The notes beneath the pieces are model-generated. The model was not told the DNA's origin, did no database searches, and saw nothing but the letters and a program-made list of their open reading frames with translations. Shown here in pieces: positions 33,208-45,714 of a DNA stretch of 64,000 nt (its first letter is position 1; each line of letters begins with the position of its first letter). The stretch lies in the NCBI GenBank assembly GCA_037157565.1, contig JAZHRO010000055.1, forward strand, positions 37,169,001 to 37,233,000. The letters run 5' to 3'. Position numbers and translations under genes: made by a program. The DNA comes from Thalassia testudinum. Lineage: Eukaryota; Streptophyta; Magnoliopsida; Alismatales; Hydrocharitaceae.

Positions 33208-36200
33208 AAGCGGGCTCTGCCCTATACTGGTTCCGTGCTGTGCTTTGGGCGCACCCGTTAACGGAAACGACAGACCGAGTGCCAGTGCGGGGTAGCTACC
33301 CATACGTTTATCGCGCGTGCCGTAGTCACCGTTACGCCTGTCAGCGACCTTCGGGTGGTTGACTGAGGGTAGGACCACCATGGTGGACTCTCCCGACCAG
33401 GGGAGCACCACGTGCTACTTCTACTTTTCGAAAAAGACTGCAATCAAGATCGTTCCCATGAGGAACATTCGAGATCCAGAGAAAGACCTGAGAAATAAAC
33501 CAAGAAAGAGTAAAATAAAGAAAGAAATTAAAACAACAGCTACTTGTCCACCTTTACTGTTTTTCTTAGCTAGCTGGTTGCCACTCTACTCAGCGTTTCG
33601 TTGACGTGTCGTACTTACCACCTTTTTCAAGACCAGGTTTGAGCAACCAGAGCCTGTGGCTGCGGAGGGTGCTGGGCCTAGTAGAGCCCAGTAGTTGTAC
33701 TTTTCTTTACCCATTTTTCTATAGTAGTGAGTATTCTGTTACACCTTTGTACTCTTTTACTGTAAACTTCATATTTCTATACCTGTTTTTAATTCTCTAC
33801 TGTTGTGGTGCTGTGTACTGTAGTTCTTTTCTTTACTGCTGTACTTTGTTACTGTTAGTTGCTTGCATGGTGAATGTAGTTTATTTTACTGCTTTTTGGT
33901 TACTTTCTCGTTGGACGACTGGGTCTTAGGATCAGTCGAGTCGGTTTGATTTTCGTGTCCTGTAGGGATTCGAGAATCGGGTCGTAACACAAGCTACTAC
34001 AGTGCATGAAATTGACATTGTACAGAGTTAATTTATATATTAAAGTATTTATTATACATTTTTAATTTATTTTATAGTCTATATTTTAATTTATTTACAT
34101 TTAACTACACGTTTTAGATAGTTATATACATATTTAAGTTATAAATATTGTAATATATACAAATATAGTATAAATAGGTTGAATTTACTTGAAATTACAA
34201 TATGTACACATATAGTATAAATTACTTCATTAATAACTTAATATACTAATTTATTTTATTTTAAGTTAATAATCTACTTAATTAACTTAATAACTTAAGT
34301 ACTTTTTGTAATTACATAATTAAATTAATTTACAGGTATGGTGTATATAATACTCAGTTAAATACGTATGTACAGTATTAGATATAATTATAGACCTATA
34401 CATAGGTGTTTATAATTACTTATAATAATATACATTCAAGTTAATATATAATTATTACAATAAAGTGATATATATAATAAATCATCTTAAATACTTAATT
34501 TAATATATAGAATACATTTATAAGTTATTTATGTACATTATTTACATATTTTATAATATATACATATAGCTTAGTTTTAAATTATATTTACATAAATATA
34601 ATGTACAAGGCATTTCTACGTATTTTTCGGTATTTTCTGATTTTTACGATTTTTATATACATAGTAGAGATAGGAGATGAGATAGAAAGGGTGAGATGAG
34701 AGATAGAAGAGCTCTTTTTGTGATTTTTAACTTTGGTTCTTTTATTAAGTTCAAAAGTGTACTGAATTGTCGGTTGGTATATTCTACCAAACCAGGGATT
34801 TAGAATACTTAGAAACTTGGCATACACCAAGAAAAGTACATAGTCCTACTAAAGACACCTTTATTTTATTTTTTATAATTTTTTTATAATTTTTATTTTT
34901 TTACAAGTTAACTCCAAATGTCACCTTGAATGAATATTTTAAGTGAAACCTAAAGTACTAGAATGGATTCTAAGGGGTTGAATAGCTAGTTAAGCATTCA
35001 AAGACATTTAAACATGATTTTCACTCAATTTCATTCAAATTTATAGAAACAACATTTAAATCATTCAAAAATAGTTGACAATGGGTTTCAAAAATAACTT
35101 ATAAGCAATTCAAATTGAATTTCAATCTAGTTCAGGTACATGAATGCTTATTGATACTATTATACACTATACACAGGTTAGCTTCATAAAAATACCTACA
35201 TCCCAGCTAAAATTCAATCTATCAGTCCATCTGCTATCTCATTTCAATAGCCGAGAACTGCCATTTCAACAAAGATCAGTAACTGATGCTGCTGGAATGA
35301 GATCAAGTATTTAGCAACAGGAATCTATGCCATTTCAGCAGCCTGTCAGACTATCAATCTGAAAATTCTCACATTAAGCAGCTGAATCAACTCAATTAGA
35401 GACTGATCTGCGGCTTTATGGCTCAAACTTTAGCAGCTTCTACATTACTGTCCAAATCCTTGCTTGAAATCCAAAAGATTTTCACATTGAAGTCATCATA
35501 GACACAAATCAAAAGGTTTGAAACTCATCTCAAAACTAGATCTCACATCAAACCCAACAAGGACCAAATTAACTCTTCTACAAAACCATAAATAGCTTAA
35601 TAGAAGATCAATAGAAACACTTAAACTCCATCAAAATAACTTCCAAACCTTCATTAAAATCTATCAAATCTTGACCAAAACATCGATCAGCAAATAAGAT
35701 ATGTTCAATTTCAGATCAAATGTCCTCCATCTGGAATTCTTTTAATTTGAGCTTGCCAAGATGATTTAATCATTTAGGATACTTGCACACCATTGATTAG
35801 TGTTCAGTTATCCAATGCAATGCTAACAATCTCATTAGGTCATTGTCTAAACCTCAAATCAGTGTAACTGATTTTCATACGTCTAAACTACCTAAAAAAA
35901 TATCATCTCTGAAAATTGGGCATGAAAATATTGCACATTCAAATTCCAACGAAAATAGTTCACACCCATTAAAATCAAAACGATTACAACATTACAAACT
36001 CAATTTACTCGATTAAAACACATTACAACCAAATTGAAACCTTAATCTCTCGATCAAGCATGAAAACCAATACTCATTCAATCGAGCAAATCTGACCAAT
36101 TCAAATCAGTGAGAGGGCCCTTGTGGTCAGGTGAAATGTATGAGAGAGCCCTCATTTGATCTTAACACACCATTAGATCTGATAGCTAATGAACTTCAGA

Positions 36201-37540
36201 TCTAATGGCTGCTATGATAGGAGAAGTGGATTGTGGATTAAAATAGTGAGGAAAATAACCAGAAGCGAATGTGAGGTGATGAGGGAGATATATGAACATG
36301 TGGATGGCAATGAATTCGTCTCCTCTGATCTGAATTGATCAGAGGAGGTGAGGAAGTATTCTAATATACTCCTATCTAATCACTCAATTCATCACTAAAT
36401 TAATCATCTAATCTACTCTAACTAAGCTACCGTATGCTAATTACTAATCTAACTTACTCTAGAAATTTGGAAATCCTACTCTAAAGAGAAGAATGGAACC
36501 TAAGGATCTCCACCCGACAGATGGAGAGGAGGAACAGAGGGAGAGGACTTCGACAGAGGTGAAAATCCACTAGTGGGATTTTGGGTCGCCCTCAGGTGCT
36601 ATGAGGTCCTTAGCGGCGAGGAGTCGGAGAAGGTGAGCTCCATCTCTGCAGTAATGGAGTAGGGGTTTGATGAGGAGATACTGGAGGGAAGAAAGATCAA
36701 CTTGAGAGATGTAGGTGGGGAGTCAATCCTTTGCGCACGAGCCCACGTAGGTGCTTAAGTAGGTGCGCAAGTGATTGCGATCACCGCAGTGGTGTGGTTA
36801 AGTGATTAGGGCTTTAATGGTGGTATGGGCACAAAAGGGGCACGTGAAGGTTCAAATCAAAGATGCGCAATTAGATGGGATCTAGAATGGAAGGTGATGT
36901 TGTGCGTGAGTGTGCATGAAATTTGGCTGAGGATTGATCGCAAGATCATGAGTGTAAGGAATCGACGACCACGATGGCGTATGTTCTTCACGGTGAACAG
37001 TGCACCTGTGGCTACGTTGAGATGGATGATTTGCATGAAAGTCCAAAAAATGTGAAATGGTATGAGATTTGCGAGGAGACCCATAAGTGATAAGAAAGAT
37101 GGTAGAGCAGTCTCTACGGGTTTAAAATGAGGCCTTGATGTCTTTTAAACAAGTTCTTGGAGGTTTTTAGCTTATGGAAATGTGAAGGATGAAGGACCTA
37201 TTTGTAATGTCATGAATGCAAGGTCCTAATGATGTTTAAATGCCATGAAGTTTTTATTGGAACTCAATTGAATATTTAAGAACGTGATTTCACTTTCAAT
37301 TTGAACTTTTAACCCAAAGATGTGTTTAATTGGCAACTGAATCATCATTTTGTATTTAGTAATAGCATATTTCATTTTGTGACCTAATTGTGCATTTTTA
37401 ACATTAATTTTTCGTTTTAGGTCATTTCTGTTAATTTCACACTTAACCCATTTCTTATGCTAATTATGTAGTGTTTAACTTAGTTTCTAGTTTAACTTGG
37501 TTATTTTAGCTATGATGAGCCACACCTCATCATCGGGCAT

Positions 37541-40204
37541 TGATGGTAACACCAACATGGGCCCTAACTAGCCACTATTAGTCAGATTCAAATAGTAAAT
37601 GCTCCTGCTTGATCATCTGGGGGTCATAATTCCGTAATAATTTGATTTGAGAAGACAAGAAAATAGGGTTAATTTTATTATTTTAAGATCACATCTCAAA
37701 TGCGGATTAACTATGGGGTTACTTAGGGGTTAATTAAAGGTCAAATGAGCATAAAATATTAAAAGTGGGTTCGCATTGATTGAATCAGGGTTCTATGCAT
37801 TTCGAGGGTGAAAACAGTACTAAAAACCCTAATTATCAACCTCACATAAATTGAAAAGTTTATGGTCAGGTTAAAATCAATATAAACCTCATAAAAACCA
37901 TTAAAAAAATATTCTAAGAGGTTTGGTACCTTCAATTTGATCATCTGAACCCATTTTGACCTAAAATAGAGATTTAGATTGGAATTTACTATGGTTTGGG
38001 CTCTTGTGCAATTTTTCCAATCAAACATATTCAAAACTCAAATCCAACTTCACCATTAGATTCCTTGGGTCTAAATTAGGTTAACACCAAAATTTGGGCC
38101 CAATCAGAGTCCATCTTGACCTAGTTTGTGTTTTAGTCCTTAAAATCTCTATCCTTCACATTTAGACCCCTAGGTTTCAAGTTTATTGCATTTCGATCCC
38201 TAACTTTGTCATCTCCTTTAAAAAATAGCCACCATGAACAATGGGAACGGAACTAAACCCAAGGCACACAGACTTCCAAAGGAGGAAACCAACATGATTT
38301 CTCCACCAAATCCCACCAAAATTGGTGAGATTAGTGTTCAGACGATGGAGAATCAAATCCCCCATATCTTGCATCCTGATTTGAACCACTAACCTCATGT
38401 GAGCTCATGATCTCTATGTTTGAAAGATCCCCAAATCCACGAACATATTCACGATTCCTTGCCAATTGAGCTCCCAATTGAGCTTTATAAAAGCTCCATA
38501 AGATTTAGCGGTTAAAACCAGTCCGGTTAGGCCCCAAAATAACCCTTCCTCCTCTTCTCCGGTCGCCTCCAACCGCGACTCTGGCGAGCTCCTTCAATCT
38601 CCTTCCTCCGGCCACTTGACGGTCAAATCGAGTGACCCAACATCTTCCTCACCCTCGTTTGCCTCTCGCCAGCCAAAGCCGAGGCTCCTCCCTCCTTTCC
38701 TCCTCTCCGTCTACCTCGCCGAAGCTTTCGTCTTCCTCACGACCGGCAAGACATGCCAGTGCGAGATCCTCCTTTTGACCAATTAGCTAGGTAGCCTTCT
38801 CTCTCTCTCTATCTCGCTAGATTAGGAATTAGCTCCTAGGACCTAAATTCGTTCACGCATTCACCTTCTCCCCCCATCTTCCCCAACTCTGGCCACGCCT
38901 CCTGCGTGGTCACCCCATCGCTACACATGAAACTCAAAACCACAACTACCACTACCATCGCCTCATGCTCCCAAGCAAAAGCCCTCACCCTATTAAGTAG
39001 TTTGACCTCTCCACGACCCCATCAGATGAACCCGTCCACCGCCTACTACTTCGACTTCGTCCGGCCATTTCCGACTACCTTCCACCAAATAGTCACCACC
39101 ACTTTCATCGCCACACCACGGCAGAGCTTCTTAGCTCCCCAATTGGCCGATACATCGCCCCCATCGTAATACGCTGTTACTACCCACAGAGCTCCTTCAA
39201 GCTTCGCCACCACAGTCATTTGACCATGATTGCAGCCAATAGGGTTAGGGTTTTGCTTCGATGTGTTATGATGGAGCTTTCTACGTGCTTAATTTAGGCC
39301 GAGAGGCTATTCTCTTGTTTTAGGATCAACGCCAGACATCTTTCGCCACCGTCACCTTCTCTGTCATCTTCCATCGTGCTCAACCATCTCTGGCTTCAAT
39401 TCAACCTCTAGCTCACGTGGAACCTCTCCATGAAGACATTTGCTGCTTCAATTGAGTGAAAGAGCCACACTAGTAGCACGAATTGGGGCAATCTTCATTG
39501 CTACACACATAAGGAAGCTCCAGCGAATGATCCCACATCGTGGGATTTTAAACTTGAGTTTGATATTTATTGAATGATGTCCACTGGCTGCTTGCCTCGA
39601 CATTGAGGGGTGAGGTCCCTCCTCACTCTTAGCCACCCACTCCTCGCCCACCATCGCACGTCGGTGAACCTGGTCACCGGTCTCGACCTGATTACCTGTA
39701 TACTGACCTGGTTCTGATTGAGAGAGAAGAGGTTTCTGAGGAAGGAGGGGGGAGGCTTTGCCTTAGGAAACATGCATACATGCCTAATACTTAGCGAAAT
39801 TCCAGAGGCCTTGTGCTTTGGCTGGACTCTTAAGGCATCTGGTGTGCATACCTTGGTCTTGGTTACTGTTGAAATATTGAAATTTGATCCTTGGGAATTG
39901 TGCTTAATTATAAGGCTTAATTGGTGGACTCAACCACCATTTTTAGGTTCCTATTTATATTTTTTGTCCCTAACCTTGAGATACATTCTTGCTTCTAATT
40001 GAATATCATTTTAGTTGCTTGGTTCACTTGCATTATTATTTATGATTATTGTGATTAGTGAATTGATTTGTTACACTTGCTCCATGCGAACGACCTCGGA
40101 ACTCACAGATTTTTCGAGCTTTCTAAATTCAAATGTCGTATTGATTTTTGTCGTTATACTATGACACATTATTTTCCATACTATGACAATTTTCGACTGC
40201 AATA
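37541..40204 (+). mobile_element. Family A solo LTR A3, divergent
   Basis: 2664 bp with perfect target duplication GGCAT (37536-37540 and 40205-40209). The left end TGATGGTAACACCAACATG has lost most of the terminal hairpin. The right end is TA rather than CA. The order of blocks follows other A LTRs: the AT-rich part with tttgacct and ttaggtc repeats, then a TATA box at 38483 and a GC-rich block. It is older than A1, A2 and A4 by its divergence. Confidence 0.82.
38483..38497 (+). promoter_or_regulatory. TATA box of A3
   Basis: CTTTATAAAAGCTCC, 942 bp from the LTR start. Confidence 0.6.
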
Positions 40205-40209
40205 GGCAT

Positions 40210-41487
40210 CGATACCTAAGGGAGATACAAGTGATGGGTTTTGGGATCTCCTACCATCCATGAGTTAGATTTTTAAAAGGTCATCCTAAAACAGTCACAA
40301 AACTTACAGAAAGCAATCTTAATCTCAATTAATCAAATCAAAAACCAAAAATCCCAATCTCAATCTCACAAAGTCAAGACCAATCAAAACAATCAAGCAA
40401 GAGAAATCACGGATTTTTCCTAAGGTCTTCTATGGAAAATAGATGTTCACAAATAGATATCTGAATGCATTGCATGCATCCTAAGATAAACCTATGACAT
40501 GCATACCTTTAAATTCACCCAGAATCTCGATAAGACCAGTGTGCAAATCTAGACCCCTGTGGGTGCACAGAAAGGTGAAATAGAATCTATTTGTGTACCT
40601 TATGTGATTGTGTAGTTTGTACACGATAAATAATCAACAGAATATCAATAAAAACCACACACAAGGTATCAATCAGATTATTAAGTCTCCTTTTTGATTT
40701 AGATTTATATTCTTAGGAGTGTTTTGCAGGTAGATGGTCTTGCTTTTTCGTCTTTTATAAAACAAGAGGTGGTCTTGTTTACTTTTATGTCTAATGCAAG
40801 ATGGCAGGAGCTAAGGAGGGATAAAAAGTGTACCTGGCTCCAGCACTCAACAAGTGATGCAATTTGACAAGAAAAGATAAATCTAGCAGGAAATGTCCAA
40901 ACCTAAGTATGGAATGCCTAAGGATATGTTATTGCTAGATAAGAAGATGAGATATTTTTGGTATTTCGATTTTTCTTTTTTTTTTTGGCTTTTTGTGATG
41001 CAGTAAACAAAATCAAATCGAAAAGAAGACAACTCAGAAAATCGAATTGATGAGAGAGAGTAAAGAAATCAAAAGTCCATAGTCCAGATTATTACAAAGA
41101 TGTGTGAGAATAGGCTCTCACAACTTATGGCTAACAACAAATCCTAAGTATATACCTAAACCTAAACCCTAATGGCTATACTACTATAGAAAAGCAAGAA
41201 ACAACAGCTCCAAGTTGAGGTTGACTACACCAAAAAGTCGAGTCGAAGTTGCAATGTCTCCTTTAGGAAACAGAAACTCCACCAGGAAGTGACACTCCTC
41301 CTTAAGTACGGCAAAAACAGCAAATGATTAGTAAGAAAATTATAAACAAAATGAATCAAAGAATATAATGAATCAAGAATGTATATACAAGAAAGAATTT
41401 GAATTAAAGAATGAATATTTACAAAGAAACCAAAAATATATACATAAGAAAGAATAAAACATAAGTTTTGGCGTATAAAGAGTTGCC
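40210..41487 (-). other. Second, short internal piece of the B composite
   Basis: About 1.3 kb between the A3 insertion and the eroded primer site of LTR3. No coding frame matching gag or pol is recognisable. It includes a T-rich run at about 40970-40990. Probably a deleted leader or internal relic of the older B copy. Confidence 0.5.
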
Positions 41488-41507
41488 TCCTCGGTAACAA
41501 CACTAAA
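41488..41507 (-). other. Eroded primer binding site next to LTR3
   Basis: TTTAGTGTTGTTACCGAGGA on the minus strand. It differs from TTTGGCGCCGTTGCCGGGGA at six positions, every one a C-to-T or G-to-A change. It fixes LTR3 as a 5' LTR. Confidence 0.78.
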
Positions 41508-42814
41508 CATGATCGACAATCTGGATTGCTTGTTAATTAGGGTTAATTAATCGAATTGTAGTATAGTGTTGAAATCCAGACAGATGTCATTTATTTATAT
41601 ACAATTTTTACTAGTTTTATTCCAGGTTATCACTGGGAGACAGTTATTGATATATATCACTCTCTATTATTCAAAAATCATCTTTTATTTCAAAAATGTT
41701 AAGTCTATTTACATCAAAATGAATAATGAATTAAAGAATAAAAAAATGAACTAATCTAAGCTAATTATGTACAACAATGAATGAATTATGTTAACGACAA
41801 TGCCTCAAAGATAGATACATGTATAGAGCATCAAAAACTATTCTAAACTAATCTAAGTTAATTATGTATAATACTATCTAAGTAATGCCTTAATATAAGT
41901 GATGAGAACCTCATCATGAACCTTAACTAGCACATTTTGACCTAATAAATTGAACAAAAGCTCCTACATAACTTAAGGGAAGACCTAAATCAGGTAAATG
42001 CTAATCAGAGAATAACACATTATACAAGGGGTAAAACTGTAATTTTACCATTGCAGTGTATGAACGGGATTTCAAAGGGTCTAGACATAGGTCAAGTGGA
42101 CTTAATAAGAGAAAAAGTGGGATGGTTTGACCAGAAAAAGGTTATGACAAAATCTGGGAATTAAATGACATTCTGTAACCCTAAAATAAATCCACTTTAA
42201 TTCATAAAGTTTCAGGCAAGATCAAAATCAAATAAACCCTCTAAAAATCATGGAAAAATATCCTCTAGGGTTTAGAACCTTTAATTTGGCTGTCGAAACC
42301 TGTTTTGACCTAGATTAAGGACCATACCCAATTTTTGACCTAATTTAAGTTTTTATGCAAAATGTCTAGTCAAACATGGTCAGGCCTAAAATCCAACTTT
42401 ACCATTGGATTCCTTAGGTCCAAATTATGTTTATATCAAAATTTGGACCTAAGAGAAGGTCGTCTTGACCCACTTTACAAAATGGTCCTCAATAATTACT
42501 TTTTGACTCTTAGCTTTTTGAAACCTTGCAAATACCCCCTATCTTTCCCGTCATTTTCTTCAATATGGTCCCTCTGCCAGCCACTGCGCAGGCCATACCT
42601 CCGGTGATGAGGATGGCACCACGCATGCATGGGGAGCCGGCCCAAGATTTGAAAGGGAGACTCTCTGTGAAGCCCCCTACCGCATGGGTCGGCTCCCATG
42701 TCATGTCTGCCGCCATACCTCTTGTTCGAACGTGGAGAGGTATGGGTCTCCATCTGCCTCAACTCCGACGAGACTTTTCCCACCACTCTCGCGCATTTCC
42801 CGGCCAGCCCTCGC

Positions 42815-42823
42815 CTATTTAAG
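42815..42823 (+). promoter_or_regulatory. TATA-like box of the A2 5' LTR
   Basis: CTATTTAAG, 915 bp from the LTR start. The same box is at 53738-53746 in the 3' LTR. Confidence 0.6.
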
Positions 42824-44047
42824 GAGCAGCACTCCGCACCGCATCCTCCAAGCTCCACTTGGCCTGAGAATCCCCTCAAATTCTTCTCCTCCCAACTCCC
42901 GCCATTCGCCCAGAGCTTCCGATGATTCTCCTCCTCCTCTCTCGTCGCCCTGCCACCATACGAGCGGCAGGGTTACCTCCTCCATCTTCCGCCACGCCAT
43001 GTCGTACTAGCGGGTGCACTCCAGCCCCTATTCCTCGTTGTCGTCTTTTCCCCTGGGCACCTTCGTCTTCGGCAACGGTAGTACCAGCCGCTCGCCACCT
43101 CTACCTCCTCCGTTCACTCCTGACCTACCAGCTAAGTCCCTTTTACCCTTCTCTTTAATTCCCCTCTGCCAATTTGTTGTTTCGACCCCTCTACACCACT
43201 GTCCACCCTCACCATCTCCACCTCCGACCACCAACTCCCACGAGGCCATTTCACCACCATAGACAGCTCCACCCCTCGCCCACTGGTCCCTGAGCTTCAC
43301 CTCCACCCACTGATCATCTTGCAACCCTTCATTCACCATGCCAACCACTGTCGCCTCCCCCCGAACAAACCCACTCACATGGACTCAGACCGACCTGGGC
43401 ACGCATGCCTAGGTCACTCTGAGCCACGCTGACCACTAGAGTAACTTCGCCGTGCTCTGGTGAAGCTTGCCGAGCATTCTGATGTAGCCACAAGGCCATT
43501 TGCGTGCTTTCAGGTCCCGTGCCTCCACCGCCATTGGCGCCAAGCTTGGAGCAAGCTCGCAAGCAGCTTCAGGCCCTTCCAGCTCCAGGAGATGCACCCA
43601 GGTTGCGCGGAAGACTTCTGCGCACAACTCCAGGTCTTCAATTGGCGGCGAAGACCTCGGCTGGAGTGGGTATTGCTCGCACTCCCTGCTGCGGGTGCGT
43701 GAGAGAGGAGGGGAGTAGATAGTCCCACCTCGGGCATTTTCAAGCGCCCCGTGACACATAAAGGGAAAAAGTGACTAAGGCTTATCGCCTCAGTCACACG
43801 GGGTGAGGTCCTCTCACCGGCTTACCCGACCTCGTCCGCGACCACCCTCTGCGGACCTGGCCCGACCCAATTACCCAAGCCTTGCACACCTCGCCCACCA
43901 CCGCACGCCGGTGGGCCCAGTCCTGGGCACGTTACCTGACCCGTTTACCTGAACAGGCTCTAGGAGAGTGAACCCTGGAGTAGAATAGAGAGAGATGCGA
44001 GGAGGGTATGGGTTAGGTTTTGCCTTACCATATGCCTGTGTAGGTAA

Positions 44048-44360
44048 CTAAAGGAGAAGAAGGAAGAAGTGGAAGCAGAAGAAGCAAGGAAGGAGCGGCC
44101 GAGGACTTAGCCGCACCAAGGAGATGAAGCAGGAGAAGAGGAAGAGGAGAAGCAAGCTCAAGAAAGAAGAAGTTAAGAAGACCAAGCAGGAAGCTGACTG
44201 AAGAAGAAGAAGGCAGAGAGAGCAAAAGGGAAAAGAAGAGAAGGAAGCTGTCGCAGAGAAGAAGGCCAAGCAGCTGAAGAGAAAGAAGAGAAAAAGAAGC
44301 CAAGGAGAAGAAGCAGTAGCAGCAACAGCTAAAAGAAAGAAGAAGAAAGAGAGCACGAGC
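44048..44360 (+). repeat. GA-rich tract of the A2 5' LTR
   Basis: GAAGAAG and AAGGAAG units over about 310 bp, followed at 44402 by CAGACGTCTG. The long Ser/Leu/Phe-rich frames on the minus strand here are artefacts of this composition. Confidence 0.8.
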
Positions 44361-44401
44361 ACTGTAGCAAGTGGTTACCTAAGGCATCTGATCCATGGAG
44401 T

Positions 44402-44411
44402 CAGACGTCTG
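44402..44411. repeat. CAGACGTCTG palindrome in the A2 5' LTR
   Basis: A ten-base palindrome preceded by TTACCTAAGGCATCTGATCC. This is the same TTAAG-RCATCTG spacing seen before family C palindromes. The copy in the 3' LTR is at 55309-55318. Confidence 0.85.
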
Positions 44412-44628
44412 AAGACAGAAAGGAGGACAAAAGAAGAAAGAGAGAAGAACAGAGAAGAGACAAATTTTAACTTCCTCTCTCTCTAATCTTTTTGTAAAAT
44501 AATATATTATTTTAAATTGTGATTTTCTATGCTTCTAAAATCAAGCTTGCTCCTTGAGTTCGACCTCGAAGAATTTTTGTATTCGATTAATAAAATAAAA
44601 TCAAACCGATCGAACCACGATCAGTTTT

Positions 44629-44646
44629 TGGCACCATTGCCAGGGA
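44629..44646 (+). other. Primer binding site of A2 (tRNA-Asp type)
   Basis: TGGCACCATTGCCAGGGA. It differs from the standard site by three G-to-A changes. Confidence 0.88.
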
Positions 44647-45714
44647 GCAATGGGCATTTTAGAAGCTTCAAAATCACAATTTCTGATTTCATACTGACTC
44701 GATCTCTCTTTTTGTTGTGCAGGAAAGGCAAGAAAGGACAAGCGGTTGCACAGCAACCACACCAGGGACAGGTAACCTTCAGCCCTCCCTCTTAAGCCCC
44801 TCACATTCTAAAGGGGAAAAGGAAAAGAAAAATCAATCTAGGGCTACCTGTCTTCTGTACTTAGTAATTCACAGAGTTGCCTGATTTTGAATTTCAACAC
44901 ACTTTAACTATATATCTACTTAAGGTAACTAGGGCTAAAATCTTCTTGCTTGAGCCGTAGTTACCCATTTCTAAGGCAACTAATTGGACCAACTAGAGCC
45001 AACCTAGGATTCCAAGCTAGGGTTTTAGAGACACAACTTCTAAATAAAGAACTGAAAATTCCAAAAGGAGGTGTGCCTAAACCATTGCTTGAAAAGATCT
45101 ATTAAGAGAAATCCTAAGAAATCCAGCTCTTAATTCACTTGAACACTAAAAGAAAGGACCTAATAAGCTCTCACAGGAACAAAAAGGTGAAGTTGATCCC
45201 TTGGATCAACCAACCTTCAAATTAGGTCACTTTTGCACAAGAAAAGGCTTAAAGTTCAAGTGGAACCCTAAGCACCTTGATCTTAACTAAAAGTTGTAGA
45301 CTTAAGAGGTCAAGGTCCCCATTCTGGTCTACCTAGAATCTCAGTGACAAGAGAGGTCAGGTGGGGGAAACCCTGTAACCCGTGGGGACGCTCTACCGTG
45401 TAGGGGTCTTCGCGGGACTCACCCTCTCTGGCTGTCCAGGTAATTCTCAAGTGGACGACCTTCTGATCAAGGGGTATCATCCGCCCCGAACCTCTATAAT
45501 CACCCAGCATATTTTGGGTGTCTTGATTGGGTCCAACACATTCTAACCTCATCCAGTCCATCAGTGCATGTTTGGTAGGAGGTCCTTGAAACCTCCTCTA
45601 GAAATCCACCCTCCTTGAGGCCAAGCCTCGGTACCCTTGTTTGTGCGACAGCCACTCCACATAGACCTTTCTTCTTACTCTGAACCTAGTTCCCCTTCTT
45701 CTTCTTCTTCCATC
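44647..45714 (+). other. Leader of A2
   Basis: About 1.07 kb homologous to the A1 leader. No coding frame supported. Confidence 0.7.

Larger units (their letters stand above)
28443..33989 (+). mobile_element. Family C solo LTR C3, interrupted by A4
   Basis: TGTTAAAACC at the left and GGGTCGTAACA at the right, with perfect target duplication CAAGC (28438-28442 and 33990-33994). Removing A4 and its duplication leaves 2787 bp, as for C1 and C2. It sits 66 bp after the end of C2 within the same B LTR, in the same orientation. Noncoding apart from shadow frames. Confidence 0.9.
24720..37532 (-). repeat. LTR2 of the B composite (5' LTR of the gag-pol copy), interrupted by C2 and C3
   Basis: Bounded by TGATCGAA at the left and CCTCATCA at the right. 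Without C2, C3 and their duplications it is 4587 bp. The primer site lies directly to its left. The right flank (TCGGGCAT) does not match the left flank of LTR1 (GATTA), so LTR1 and LTR2 are not a simple target-duplicated pair. Noncoding: AT-rich blocks at about 25000-25480 and 33995-34680. Confidence 0.85.
41900..44623 (+). repeat. 5' LTR of A2
   Basis: 2724 bp, TGATGAGAACCTCATCA at the left and GATCA at the right. It is almost the same length as its 3' partner (2721 bp). Confidence 0.95.

Noticed and set aside
43028..43797. Frames of 77-116 codons on both strands in the A2 LTR
   Set aside because: The homologous 3' LTR region (about 53820-54720) has different breaks, so the frames are accidental.
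44025..44362. Leu/Ser/Phe-rich frames resembling membrane proteins
   Set aside because: They are the complement of a GA-rich low-complexity tract; the same artefact occurs at 31873-32188 and 54918-55269.
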